Of a stretch of 64,000 bases of DNA, positions 8,664 to 17,549 are shown in pieces. The translations under genes were made by a program, and so were the position numbers. Position 1 is the first letter of the stretch. Each line of letters opens with the position of its first letter. Below the pieces are notes generated by a model. The model saw only the letters and a program-made list of their open reading frames with translations, ran no database searches and was not told the origin of the DNA. The DNA lies in the NCBI RefSeq assembly GCF_031458235.1, contig NZ_JAVDYB010000001.1, positions 5,752,001 to 5,816,000 on the forward strand. Direction: 5' to 3'. The DNA comes from Catenuloplanes atrovinosus (GTDB lineage: Bacteria; Actinomycetota; Actinomycetes; Mycobacteriales; Micromonosporaceae).

Positions 8664-9721
8664 TGTGCTGTCTCGGGACGTTGGTGACGGGTACGGGATC
8701 TTGATGAGGTGAGGACCTTCCGGATAGGTGTGGAGCTACCACAACAGCCGCACCGATCTCAGGAAGGTCCTCATGACGCACGCTAATGCATCCCTGACAC
8801 CGACCGGGCGGCTGCGCCTGGCGCGTTGCGTGGTCGATGACGGATGGCCGTTACGGGCCGCCGCGGCACGGTTCCAGGTCTCACCGACCACCGCACAGCG
8901 GTGGGCCCGCCGCTACCGCGAACACGGACCAGCCGGGATGACCGACCGTTCCAGCCGGCCGCACCACAGCCCCGCACGCACCCCCGCCCCGATCGAGGCA
9001 CACGTCCTCGCGATGCGCCGCGCGCACCGCATCGGCCCTGCCCGCCTGGCCACCCGCGCCGGTATCGCACCGTCGACCGCACACCGCATCCTCATCCGGC
9101 ACGGCGAACCAGTCCTGGCCTGCCTGGACCGAGCCACCGGCGAACCCGTACGCCGCTACGAACGCGACCAGCCCGGCGAACTCGTCCACATCGACGTCAA
9201 GAAACTCGCCCGTATCCCCGACGGCGGCGGACACAAAACCCTCGGCCGACCCACCGGCCGCACCAACCGCAACGGCGCAGGCTACGCCTACATCCACACC
9301 GCCCTCGACGACCACAGCCGCCTGGCCTACTCCGAAATCCTCCCCAACGAAACCGCCGCCACCTGCGCCGGATTCCTACGCCGCGCCACCGCATGGTTCA
9401 CCGCACACGGCGTGCGCGTCCACCGCGTCCTGACCGACAACGCCTGGGCCTACACCAAAAACACCTGGCACAACACCTGCGCAGACCTCGGCATCCAACC
9501 CCGCCACACCCGGCCCTGGCGACCCCAAACCAACGGCAAAGTCGAACGCTTCCACCGCACCCTCACCGAAGAATGGGCCTACCACCAGCCCTACACCACC
9601 GACACCGCCCGCAACAACGCCTACCCACACTGGCTCGACTGGTACAATTACCACCGACCCCACACCGCACTCGGCGGCCACCCACCCGCCCACCGCGTCA
9701 CCAACCTGTCGGGACAGCACA
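8664..9721 (+). mobile_element. Complete IS481-family insertion sequence, 1058 bp
   Basis: Both ends are defined: the left terminal repeat starts TGTGCTGTCTCGGGACGTTG at 8664 and the right one, read inward from 9721, starts TGTGCTGTCCCGACAGGTTG. They match at 22 of the first 26 positions. The 6-bp sequence TCTAGG occurs directly outside both ends (8658-8663 and 9722-9727) as a target duplication. It fits the NCTAGN preference reported for IS481. One intact transposase gene is present, so the copy looks recent and potentially active. Confidence 0.95.
8709..8774 (+). promoter_or_regulatory. Hairpin that would hide the transposase ribosome site
   Basis: GAGGACCTTCC (8711-8721) and GGAAGGTCCTC (8762-8772) form a perfect 11-bp stem, extended by one A-T pair and a G-U pair into the ATG at 8773. 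The right arm contains the only purine-rich ribosome-binding stretch. In a transcript entering from outside the element, this fold would block translation of the transposase. Confidence 0.65.
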
Positions 9722-9726
9722 TCTAG
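8773..9726 (+). CDS. IS481-family DDE transposase
   Basis: 317 residues. An N-terminal helix-turn-helix (RLRLARCVVDDGWPLRAAAARFQVSPTTAQRWARRY) that binds the terminal repeats is followed by an rve integrase core. The catalytic triad is visible as Asp in HIDVKKL, Asp in VLTDNAW and Glu in NGKVERFHRTL. The C-terminal WYNYHRPHTALGGHPP is typical of the family. It cuts and joins DNA at the terminal repeats. The ATG at 8773 is chosen because it directly follows the purine-rich AGGAAGG. The last codon (ATC) and the TAG stop straddle the right end of the element: only the A belongs to the IS, and the rest comes from the duplicated target. Confidence 0.95.
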   Translation: MTHANASLTPTGRLRLARCVVDDGWPLRAAAARFQVSPTTAQRWARRYREHGPAGMTDRSSRPHHSPARTPAPIEAHVLAMRRAHRIGPARLATRAGIAPSTAHRILIRHGEPVLACLDRATGEPVRRYERDQPGELVHIDVKKLARIPDGGGHKTLGRPTGRTNRNGAGYAYIHTALDDHSRLAYSEILPNETAATCAGFLRRATAWFTAHGVRVHRVLTDNAWAYTKNTWHNTCADLGIQPRHTRPWRPQTNGKVERFHRTLTEEWAYHQPYTTDTARNNAYPHWLDWYNYHRPHTALGGHPPAHRVTNLSGQHI

Positions 9727-11198
9727 GCGGCGGCGATTCGCCGCTCTTCGCGCAGGCGGCGTGCCAGCCGGAGGATGAACCAGACGGAGAACGCGACCAT
9801 CAGCGGCGCGCCGGGGATGCGGGTGAAGTAGGCGAGGCCGGTGCCGTCCGGCATGATCAGGAACGGGCCGGCGACCGTGACGACGGTCAGGCCGAGCAGG
9901 CCGCGACCGGACGCGGCGGCGATCGCCAGCAGCGCGATCGGCCAGGTCATGTACCAGATGTTCACGACCGGGGAGAGCGCGAGCGTGGCGGCCAGGGCCA
10001 GGCCGGCGTGGTGCAGCACCCGGGCGTCGGTCTGCTCGTGCCGGGCGTGCCACCAGATCGCCACCAGCACCGGTATCAGCAGCACCAGCGCGATGACCCG
10101 GAACGCGCCGAACGCGCGCAGCCGCACGCCGACCAGTTGCGCCAGCCACTCGATCGTCAGGCCGAACGAGGTCGGCGGCGACTGCCACACCACGGAGTCG
10201 CCGGTGCTGGAGAGCGCGGCCAGCCAGCCGAAGTCGAGCCCGGCGGCGAGCGTGGTGCCGGCCAGCGCGGCCACCGCCCCGCCGGTGAGCACCGCGGCGA
10301 CCGGCCAGAGCGCGCGCCAGCGGAACGGCGCGCCGAGCGCCAGCAGCGCCGCGAACGGCAGCACGACCAGCGCGGTGCCCTTGACGCCGACGGAGAGTCC
10401 GATGAGCGCGCCGGCCGCGGCGAGCCGCCACCACCAGGTGGGCGTACGGTCGTCGGACGGCCGCGGCGTGACCGCGAGCCCGGCCAGGAACAGGCCGATC
10501 ATCAGGGCGTCGTTGTGCGCGCCGGACAGCAGGTGGATCGCGACCAGCGGCGTGGTCAGGCCCAGCCAGAGCGTGCGGGCCGGGTCGGCGCCGGCGCGGC
10601 GGGCCAGCGCGGGCAGGCTCACCGCGGCGAGGAGCAGGCCGGCCACGGCGGCGACCCGGAAGCCGGCGATCGAGGCCCAGAGCGTGCCGGTGACGTGCGC
10701 GACCAGCCCGGCGACCGCCATGAAGACCGCGCCGTACGGTGCCGGGGTCTCCCGCCACATCGGAGTGACCAGGTCCAGCCATTCGCAGGGCAGCGCGGCG
10801 ACGCCGTTGCGGTACGGATCGATCCCGGCCGCGAACACCTCGCCCTGGCAGGAGTACGGGTAGACGTCGCGGCTGGCCAGCGGCGGCGCGACGATCAGCG
10901 GCAGCGACCACAGCGCGGCCGTCACCGCGACCCAGCGCACGGTCAGCGCGCCGGTCCGGGCCTGCCACCAGCCCAGGATCAGCAGGATCACGCCGGCGAA
11001 GTACAGCACGACGGAGGCCGGCCCGTTCTCCGTGTGCCAGATCGTGACCGGGGAGACCCAGGCGGGCTGCGGCACCGGCAGCGCGCCGCCCAGGTAGGCC
11101 GCGACGCCCAGCAGCACCGCGCCGGCGAATCCGGACCAGCGGGCCGTGGTCAGCGGTGCGAGCAGCGGCTTCTTCACAGCAGGCGGTGCGATGGTCAC
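9723..11198 (-). CDS. mptB: MptB-like polyprenyl-phosphomannose-dependent mannosyltransferase
   Basis: 491-residue integral membrane protein with about 11-13 hydrophobic helices. The extracytoplasmic loop SRDVYPYSCQGEVFAAGIDPYRNG, with its Asp, and the helix end LSGAHNDALMIG are characteristic of the GT-C family containing MptB. In mycobacteria and corynebacteria MptB adds alpha-1,6 mannose from polyprenyl phosphomannose to lipomannan on the outer face of the membrane. The TAG stop lies exactly in the CTAG palindrome used by the adjacent IS481 element, so the insertion left the reading frame intact. The precise acceptor here is unknown, since this lineage lacks mycolates. Confidence 0.82.
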   Translation of the reverse strand: MTIAPPAVKKPLLAPLTTARWSGFAGAVLLGVAAYLGGALPVPQPAWVSPVTIWHTENGPASVVLYFAGVILLILGWWQARTGALTVRWVAVTAALWSLPLIVAPPLASRDVYPYSCQGEVFAAGIDPYRNGVAALPCEWLDLVTPMWRETPAPYGAVFMAVAGLVAHVTGTLWASIAGFRVAAVAGLLLAAVSLPALARRAGADPARTLWLGLTTPLVAIHLLSGAHNDALMIGLFLAGLAVTPRPSDDRTPTWWWRLAAAGALIGLSVGVKGTALVVLPFAALLALGAPFRWRALWPVAAVLTGGAVAALAGTTLAAGLDFGWLAALSSTGDSVVWQSPPTSFGLTIEWLAQLVGVRLRAFGAFRVIALVLLIPVLVAIWWHARHEQTDARVLHHAGLALAATLALSPVVNIWYMTWPIALLAIAAASGRGLLGLTVVTVAGPFLIMPDGTGLAYFTRIPGAPLMVAFSVWFILRLARRLREERRIAAA

Positions 11199-11290
11199 GG
11201 TGAGATCTGCTTCCGGGTCGTCGGCGTTGCCGGAGAAAGGCTAAGCCACCGCGCTCCGGCTCACCCGCCCGCCATGAGGAAGGACACCCG

Positions 11291-14200
11291 TCACGAGTCG
11301 AGCACGCGTTCGGTCGCCGCGCGCGCCCGCCGGGTGGTCCGCAGGTACTCGTCCACGAACTCCTGCGGGTCGGCGGCGCCGAGCAACTGGACCACGCCGG
11401 CCAGCTCCGGGCCGTGCCGGGGCAACTGGTCGGTGGGCCGGCCGCGGACCAGCGTGAGCGCGTTGCGCACCTCGGCGGCGAGCGTCCAGCCGGCCCGCAG
11501 CGCGGCCGCGTCCGCCGCGTCGACCAGGCCGGCGTCCCGGGCGGCGTCGAGCGCGTCGAGCGTACGGGTGGAGCGCAGCCCCGGCACCGCGTGCGCGTGC
11601 CGCAACTGGACCAGCTGCACCGCCCACTCGACGTCGGCGAGCCCGCCTCGGCCGAGCTTGGTGTGGGTGGCCGGGTCGGCGCCGCGCGGCAGCCGCTCGT
11701 TCTCCACCCGCGCCTTGATCCGGCGGATCTCGGTGATCTGCTCGCGGCTGAGCCCGCCGTCCGGGTAGCGCAGCGTGTCCGCGAGCGCCAGGAACTCGGT
11801 GCCGAGCGCGGTGTCGCCGCAGACGTACCGGGCGCGCAGCAGCGCCTGCGCCTCCCAGATCTTGGACCAGCGGCCGTAGTACGACCGGAACGCGGCGAGG
11901 CTGCGCACCAACGGCCCCTGCCGGCCCTCCGGGCGCAGGTCCGCGTCGATGCCGAGCGGCGGGTCGTGCGCGGGCATGCCGAGCAGCCGGCGCAGCTCCT
12001 CCGCGACCGCGTGGGCGGCGGCGGCCTCTCCGCCGTCGAAGACGAACAGCACGTCCGCGTCCGAGGAGTAGCTCATCTCGTCGCCGCCGAGCCGGCCCAT
12101 GCCGATCACGGTGAACCGCAGGTCCGGGTCGACCCGGTGCACCTCGCGGGCCACCCGCACCGCGGCGGCGAGCGTGGCGTCGGTGACCGCGGAGAGCCCG
12201 CGCGCGACCTCCAGCATGCCGGCGGGCTTGGCCGGGGCCAGGTCGCCCGCGTTGACCAGGATGTCCGCGCAGGCCAGGCGCAGCAGCTCGCGGCGGCGCA
12301 GCGCGCGGACCGCGCCGATCGCCTGGTGCGGGTCCGCGGGTGCGAGGTGGCGCGCGGCCGCGGCGGCGAAGCCGGGTTCGAGCACGTCCCGGTCGCGCGG
12401 CGTGAGTTCCGCGTCGTCGGCCAGCAGGCGCAGCGCCTCCGGGTCGCGGGCGAGCAGGTCGGCCGCGTACCGGGAGAGGCCGAGCAGCCGGGCCAGCCGG
12501 CGCACGACCGGGCCCTCGTCGCGGAGCAGGCGCAGGTACCAGGGCGCGCTGCCGAGCTTGTCGGACAGTTGCCGGTAGCTGAGCAGGCCGCGGTCCGGCT
12601 CGGGCGCGTCGGCCAGTTCCTCCAGCAGCACCGGCAGCAGCGTGCGCTGGATCGCGGCGGTGCGGGACAGGCCGCCGGTGAGCGCCTCGATGTGCCGCAG
12701 CGCGCCGGCCGGGTCCGCGTAGCCGAGCACCTGGAGGCGGCGGCGGGCCGACTCCGGGTACATCCGGAGCTGCTCCGCGGGGACCCGGGCCACGGACTCC
12801 AGCAGCGGCCGGTAGAGCAGCTTGGCGTGCAGGCGGCGAACGCCGGCCGCGTGCGCGACCCAGTCCGCGCGGAACGCCTCGACCACGTCCCGGCCGGGCA
12901 GCGGCGCGTAGCCGAGCGACTGGGCGAGCCAGCGCTGCGCCTCCGCGTCGGCCGGCACGGTGTGCGTACGGCTGAGCTGTTGCAGTTGCAGCCGGTGCTC
13001 GACCGCGCGCAGGAACCGGTAGCCGCGCAGCAGCGTCTCGCCGTCCTGCCGGCCCACGTATCCGCCGTTGACCAGCGCGCGCAGCGCCGGCACCGTGCCG
13101 CCGACGCGCAGCGACTCGTCCACCCGCCCGTGCACGAGCTGGAGCAGCTGCACCGCGAACTCGATGTCGCGCAGTCCGCCGGGGCCGCGCTTGATCTCCC
13201 GGTCCTTCTGCTTCGGCGGGACCTGGTCGATGATCCGGCGGCGCATCTTGCGGATGTCGTCGACCGCCTCCGGCCGCTCGGCCGCGTGCCAGATCAGCGG
13301 ACCGAGCTGGGTGAGCCACTCCTCCCCCAGCGCCCGGTCGCCGACCGCGACCCGTGCCTTGAGCAGCGCCTGGAACTCCCAGGTGCGCGCCCACCGGTGG
13401 TAGTAGGCGAGGTGGCTGGCGAGCGTGCGGACGAGCGGGCCGCGCCCGCCCTCCGGCCGCAGCGCGGCGTCGACCTGCCAGGCGACCTGGCCGCAGATCT
13501 CGATCAGCCGGGCCGCGACCGTGGTGCCGGCCGCGAGATCCTCGTCGCCGCGGCACACGAAGATCACGTCCACGTCGGACACGTAGTTCAGCTCGGTCGC
13601 GCCGCACTTGCCCATCGCGATCACCGCGAGGCTCGGCTCGGCGGGCACCTCCGACACCGCCAGGTCGTACGCGGCGGCCAGCGTCGCGTCGGCCAGCGCG
13701 GTGATCGCGGCCATGGTCTGCTCCAGGCTGCGGCCCGCGGTCAGGTCCGCCGCGGCGATCCTCAGCAGTCCCACGCGGTACGCCCGGCGCAGCGCCGCCA
13801 CCGTCGGCGGCCCCTCCACGTCGAGCGTGCCGTCCGCGTCCGGCGCCACGCCGTTCTTCTCCGTGCACAGCACGCGCCACCGGTCCGGGTCCGCGACCAG
13901 GTCGTCGCCGAGCGGGCCGGACGCGCCGAGCACCGAGAGCAGGCGCCGGGCCAGCCCGCGGTCCCGGCGCAGCGTGCCGAGCAGACCGTCGTCGACCGGC
14001 TCCTCGTGGTGGCGGTGCAGGTGCAGCGCGCGGCGCAGGCGGCCCTCCGGCGGCGGGGGCGGCGTCTCGGCGGGCGGGTGCGCGCGGCGCTCGGCCTCCA
14101 CGACGCGGTGCAGCTGGCGCAGCGCCAAATTCGGATCGGCGACCCGGGACAGCACGGTGAGCAGCTCGCCGGCGACCTCGTCGGCCGGCTCCTGGGCGTC

Positions 14201-14305
14201 CGCGTTCCACAGGCCGAGGTCGCCGAGCAGGTCCGCGGCCTTCGGGCCGGTGCCGGCGAGCGTGAAGCCGTAGCGGGCCAGCCGCGCGCTGGTGGGCCGG
14301 GTCAT
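11291..14305 (-). CDS. glnE: Bifunctional glutamine synthetase adenylyltransferase/deadenylase
   Basis: About 1004 residues, the usual length for GlnE. It has two nucleotidyltransferase halves, each with a paired-aspartate metal site: ELNYVSDVDVIFV near residue 243 (deadenylylation) and EMSYSSDADVLFVFD near 745 (adenylylation), separated by helical GlnD_UR_UTase linkers. It attaches or removes AMP on a tyrosine of glutamine synthetase, tuning ammonium assimilation. ATG at 14305 shares its A with the TGA of the upstream amidotransferase gene (TGATG), implying translational coupling; frame upstream of this is open only because of high GC. glnA2 lies about 4.9 kb away on the same strand. Confidence 0.96.
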   Translation of the reverse strand: MTRPTSARLARYGFTLAGTGPKAADLLGDLGLWNADAQEPADEVAGELLTVLSRVADPNLALRQLHRVVEAERRAHPPAETPPPPPEGRLRRALHLHRHHEEPVDDGLLGTLRRDRGLARRLLSVLGASGPLGDDLVADPDRWRVLCTEKNGVAPDADGTLDVEGPPTVAALRRAYRVGLLRIAAADLTAGRSLEQTMAAITALADATLAAAYDLAVSEVPAEPSLAVIAMGKCGATELNYVSDVDVIFVCRGDEDLAAGTTVAARLIEICGQVAWQVDAALRPEGGRGPLVRTLASHLAYYHRWARTWEFQALLKARVAVGDRALGEEWLTQLGPLIWHAAERPEAVDDIRKMRRRIIDQVPPKQKDREIKRGPGGLRDIEFAVQLLQLVHGRVDESLRVGGTVPALRALVNGGYVGRQDGETLLRGYRFLRAVEHRLQLQQLSRTHTVPADAEAQRWLAQSLGYAPLPGRDVVEAFRADWVAHAAGVRRLHAKLLYRPLLESVARVPAEQLRMYPESARRRLQVLGYADPAGALRHIEALTGGLSRTAAIQRTLLPVLLEELADAPEPDRGLLSYRQLSDKLGSAPWYLRLLRDEGPVVRRLARLLGLSRYAADLLARDPEALRLLADDAELTPRDRDVLEPGFAAAAARHLAPADPHQAIGAVRALRRRELLRLACADILVNAGDLAPAKPAGMLEVARGLSAVTDATLAAAVRVAREVHRVDPDLRFTVIGMGRLGGDEMSYSSDADVLFVFDGGEAAAAHAVAEELRRLLGMPAHDPPLGIDADLRPEGRQGPLVRSLAAFRSYYGRWSKIWEAQALLRARYVCGDTALGTEFLALADTLRYPDGGLSREQITEIRRIKARVENERLPRGADPATHTKLGRGGLADVEWAVQLVQLRHAHAVPGLRSTRTLDALDAARDAGLVDAADAAALRAGWTLAAEVRNALTLVRGRPTDQLPRHGPELAGVVQLLGAADPQEFVDEYLRTTRRARAATERVLDS

Positions 14306-15069
14306 CACTGTCCCAGCAGCGGCAGGGAGCGGCCGGCGCCGCTGAGCGTGCCGAGCGCGAGCGCGGCGAACCGGGCCGCGAACGGCTGCCAGACCTCCTC
14401 CACGTCGGCGAGCGCGGCCGCGCAGGCGTCCACCACGTCCTGCGGCGCGTAGCCGAGGTCGGCCAGCAGCCCGTCGTCCTTGGCGGCCCAGCGGGCGATC
14501 ATGTCGGCGTCGCACTCGATGTGGAACTGCACGCCCCACGCGCGGTCGCCGAGCCGGAACGCCTGGTGCGGATATCGGGTGGAGGCGGCCAGCAGCACCG
14601 CGCCGGCCGGCAGCTCGGTGATCTCGTCCAGGTGCCACTGCAGCACGTCGGGCAGCAGCGGTACGTACCGGAACAGCGGATCGGTGTCCGCGGCGTCCCG
14701 CCGGCCGACCAGGCCCGGGCCGATCTCCGGCCCGGACGGGCTGCGGACCACCGTGCCGTTGTGCGCGGTGGCGAGCAGCTGCGCGCCGAGGCAGACCGCG
14801 AGCGTCGGCGTCCGGTGCCGGACCGCCTTGCGCAGCAGGCTCTCCAGCCGCGGGAACCAGGGCGCCCCGGGTGTGCCGGCCGCGTCCGGATAGGCGCTCT
14901 GCGCGCCGCCGAGCACCACCAGCGCGGCGTAGCCGTCCAGCGTCTCGGGCAGTTCGTCGCCCGCGTGCGGGCGCCGGATCTCCAGGGTCAGGCCCGCCTC
15001 GGTCAGCCACTCGCCGAGTCGCCGGACGTCGTCCGCGGGATCGTTCTCCACCACCAGCGCCGTACTCAC
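14305..15069 (-). CDS. Class I glutamine amidotransferase-like protein
   Basis: 254 residues with a complete GATase1 fold: nucleophile elbow AVCLGAQLLA containing the catalytic Cys, and the His-x-Glu pair in GVQFHIECD. Proteins like this hydrolyse glutamine and usually deliver ammonia to a partner, but free-standing versions next to glnE have no assigned partner. The N-terminus STALVVENDPADDVRRLGEWLTEAGL fits a type 1 GMP-synthase-like domain. Its TGA overlaps the ATG of glnE by one base, so the two are very likely cotranslated. A link to glutamine metabolism is plausible from context and inferred. Confidence 0.9.
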   Translation of the reverse strand: MSTALVVENDPADDVRRLGEWLTEAGLTLEIRRPHAGDELPETLDGYAALVVLGGAQSAYPDAAGTPGAPWFPRLESLLRKAVRHRTPTLAVCLGAQLLATAHNGTVVRSPSGPEIGPGLVGRRDAADTDPLFRYVPLLPDVLQWHLDEITELPAGAVLLAASTRYPHQAFRLGDRAWGVQFHIECDADMIARWAAKDDGLLADLGYAPQDVVDACAAALADVEEVWQPFAARFAALALGTLSGAGRSLPLLGQ

Positions 15070-15162
15070 GTACCGAGGCTATCTGTTTCGGCGCCGTTTC
15101 CCGCGTCTCGCGGCCCGCGCCGTTTCACCATCAAACCGGTCCGAAACAGCTTGAATGGAGTC

Positions 15163-16209
15163 ATGAGATCCACTCGCCGCCGGGTGCTCGCCGGGTTGGC
15201 GGCGCTGGCCGTGCTCGGCGCGTGCCGCGATCCCCGGCGCGACGGGACGCCGCGGATCGCGTACGTGGTGCCGGACACCGCGTCGAACTTCTCCGTGGAG
15301 CTCACCCTCGGCTACCAGGCCGGTGCCGCACGGGTCGGCGGGGTGGAGGCGTCGGTATCCGGCCCGGAGGTGGTCGACGGCACGCGCCAGGTGCGGCGGT
15401 TCGAGGAGATGGCGGACGACCGGATCGACGGCATCTCGGTCACCACGCTCTCGCCGGAGCTGTTCGCCCGCCCGATGGCGGCCGCGGTGAAGGCCGGCAT
15501 CCAGCTGATCGCGGTCGGCGTGCAGGCGATGCCCACGTCCGGCGTGCCGCTGCTGGTCAGCAACGACAACTACGAGCTGGGCCGGATGCTGGCGGACGCG
15601 ATCATCGAGCGGCTGCCGGCACGCGCGACCGGGACCGTGGTGCTCGGCACGATCGCGCCCGGCGTGCCGACGATGGACTACCGGACGCAGGGCATGCGGG
15701 AGCGGTTCGGCGAGCGGCTGCCCGGGGTGACCGTGACCGGCCCGTACGACACCGCGCAGGACGGGCCGGCGAACCGGGCGGCGTGGGTGCGGCTGGCGAC
15801 CGCGAATCCGAACGCGCTGGCCTTCCTCGGCAACGGCGACCCGGACGCGTACAACCTGGCCTCGGTCCGGACGGAACTGGGCGCGCGCTGGCTGGCCGGC
15901 GCGTTCGACCTGGACGCGCAGTCGCTGGCCGCGGTCCGCGACGGCACGCTGACCGCGGTGGTCTCGCCGGAGCACTACCTCAAGGCCGCGGTCGCCGGGT
16001 GGATCCAGGCCGAGCACGCCACGAGCGGCGACCCGCTGCCGGACGGCTGGATCTACGTCCCCGGCCTGCCGGTGACCGCGGAGAACGTAGAGTCGATCAT
16101 CGTTCGCCAGGCCTCCGCGGAGGCGCGGGCGGCCCAGCTCGGCGCGGGGGTCGAGCGGCTGCGGGCGGAGGCCGGGTCCCGGCTGCGGCCGATCACCGAC
16201 GCGCGCTAA
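15163..16209 (+). CDS. Sugar-type substrate-binding lipoprotein
   Basis: 348 residues. The N-terminus MRSTRRRVLAGLAALAVLGACRD is a lipoprotein signal with the lipobox LGAC, so the mature protein is anchored outside the membrane. The rest is a periplasmic-binding-protein-like domain of the ribose/galactose type (IAYVVPDTASNFSVELTLGYQAGA at the start, SNDNYELGRML and TIAPGVPTMDYRTQGMRERF in the middle). No ABC permease or ATPase gene is adjacent. Instead a GGDEF protein gene follows 73 nt downstream on the same strand, suggesting that it works as a sensor subunit rather than in uptake. Confidence 0.85.
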   Translation: MRSTRRRVLAGLAALAVLGACRDPRRDGTPRIAYVVPDTASNFSVELTLGYQAGAARVGGVEASVSGPEVVDGTRQVRRFEEMADDRIDGISVTTLSPELFARPMAAAVKAGIQLIAVGVQAMPTSGVPLLVSNDNYELGRMLADAIIERLPARATGTVVLGTIAPGVPTMDYRTQGMRERFGERLPGVTVTGPYDTAQDGPANRAAWVRLATANPNALAFLGNGDPDAYNLASVRTELGARWLAGAFDLDAQSLAAVRDGTLTAVVSPEHYLKAAVAGWIQAEHATSGDPLPDGWIYVPGLPVTAENVESIIVRQASAEARAAQLGAGVERLRAEAGSRLRPITDAR

Positions 16210-16282
16210 CCCTCAGGCCCCGGCACGCCGATCCGATCGGTAGCTCCACAGGGCCGCACGAATCGCACGGGAGGTGGGCCGC

Positions 16283-17464
16283 ATGCCGGCGCGGTTTCCC
16301 GGCGGGCGCGGCGCCGCCCGGACGGCCATCGTGGGCCTGGCGCTGAGCCTGCTCGCGCTGGCCGCGCTCGCCATGGCCTCGAACCTGGTGATGCAGCGGG
16401 CCACGTCCGGCGTCGGGCGCCTCAACCAGATCAGCGACGAGTGGGGACAGGTCTTCCAGAGCCTCAACGCCGAGCAGGACGCGATGCGCGACTACCTGCG
16501 GGCCGGCAGCGACGTCGGGCGCGAACCGCTCGCCTCGGCCATCGGTGGCGGCGAGCCGCACCTGCTCTGGCTGGCCGGGCACGCGGACGCGGACGACCGC
16601 CGGGCGGTGACCGTGGTGCTGCCCGCCTACCGGTCGTACGGCCGGACGCTGCGCCAGCTGATCGAGCTGAGCGACGGTGGCGCGGACGCGCAGGTGCGGC
16701 TGCAGGCCGGGCAGGCGGACCTGGCCGAGCAGGCGCTGCGCAAGCAGATCACCGCGCAGATGGATCGCACCCGGCTGGAGACCACCGCGTTCCTGGAGTC
16801 GGCGGAGCGGCAGAACGACCGGTTGCGTACCGCCTCGTTGATCATGATCGTGCTGGTGTTGCTGCCGCTCGGCCTGTCCGCCGCCGTGCTGGTCGGCTAC
16901 CAGCGCCGGATCGAGGGGCAGGCCGAGGCGAGCCGCCACCAGGCGTTGCACGATCCGCTCACCGGCCTGGCGAACCGGCTGCTGCTGCACGAGCAGACCG
17001 ACCGGGCGGTACGCGAAGCCGCGCGCCACCACGACCGGATCGCGCTGCTGCTGATCGACCTCAACCGGTTCAAGGAGGTCAACGACACGCTCGGCCACGC
17101 GGTCGGCGACCTGCTGCTGCAACGCGTCGCGGAACGGCTCAGGTCCGCGGTCCGCGACTCGGACACGCCCGCGCGGCTCGGCGGCGACGAGTTCGCGGTG
17201 CTGTTGCCGCGGCTGTCCGCGCCCGGCGACGCGCTGCTGGTGGCGCGCCGGATCGCGGACGCGTTCGGCGAGCCGATCGTGCTCGGCGACGGGCAGGTGC
17301 TGCGCACTCACGGCAGCATCGGCATCTCGATCTTCCCGACCGACGCGGCGGACGCCAGCCAGTTGCTGCAACACGCGGACATCGCGATGTACGCGGCGAA
17401 GCGCGCCGGCCTCGGCCCGACGATCTACACGGACGCGCTCGACGAGGAGCCCGTGGCGCTGTAA
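16283..17464 (+). CDS. Membrane-bound diguanylate cyclase (GGDEF)
   Basis: About 393 residues: a first membrane helix (residues about 10-35), an extracytoplasmic helical sensor region of about 150 residues, a second helix (IMIVLVLLPLGLSAAVLVGY), then a GGDEF domain. The catalytic signature RLGGDEFAVLL is intact, and an RxxD inhibitory site (RDSD) sits five residues before it, as in product-inhibited cyclases. No EAL domain follows. It should make cyclic di-GMP from GTP on the cytoplasmic side. ATG at 16283 has GGGAGG 8 nt upstream; a GTG at 16274 would overlap it. The upstream binding lipoprotein is the obvious candidate ligand partner. Confidence 0.92.
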   Translation: MPARFPGGRGAARTAIVGLALSLLALAALAMASNLVMQRATSGVGRLNQISDEWGQVFQSLNAEQDAMRDYLRAGSDVGREPLASAIGGGEPHLLWLAGHADADDRRAVTVVLPAYRSYGRTLRQLIELSDGGADAQVRLQAGQADLAEQALRKQITAQMDRTRLETTAFLESAERQNDRLRTASLIMIVLVLLPLGLSAAVLVGYQRRIEGQAEASRHQALHDPLTGLANRLLLHEQTDRAVREAARHHDRIALLLIDLNRFKEVNDTLGHAVGDLLLQRVAERLRSAVRDSDTPARLGGDEFAVLLPRLSAPGDALLVARRIADAFGEPIVLGDGQVLRTHGSIGISIFPTDAADASQLLQHADIAMYAAKRAGLGPTIYTDALDEEPVAL

Positions 17465-17549
17465 CACTTTCCCGCCGTCCGGCGCTGGGACGTGAGGGAC
17501 CTTCGGTCCTCGGCCGGCAGTCGGACATCACGGGCGTGGAGGTCGTCGC

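Noticed and set aside
14305-15010. Extension of the glnE frame upstream to 15010
   Set aside because: It overlaps the amidotransferase gene, whose catalytic motifs are complete; the TGATG junction gives a natural glnE start.
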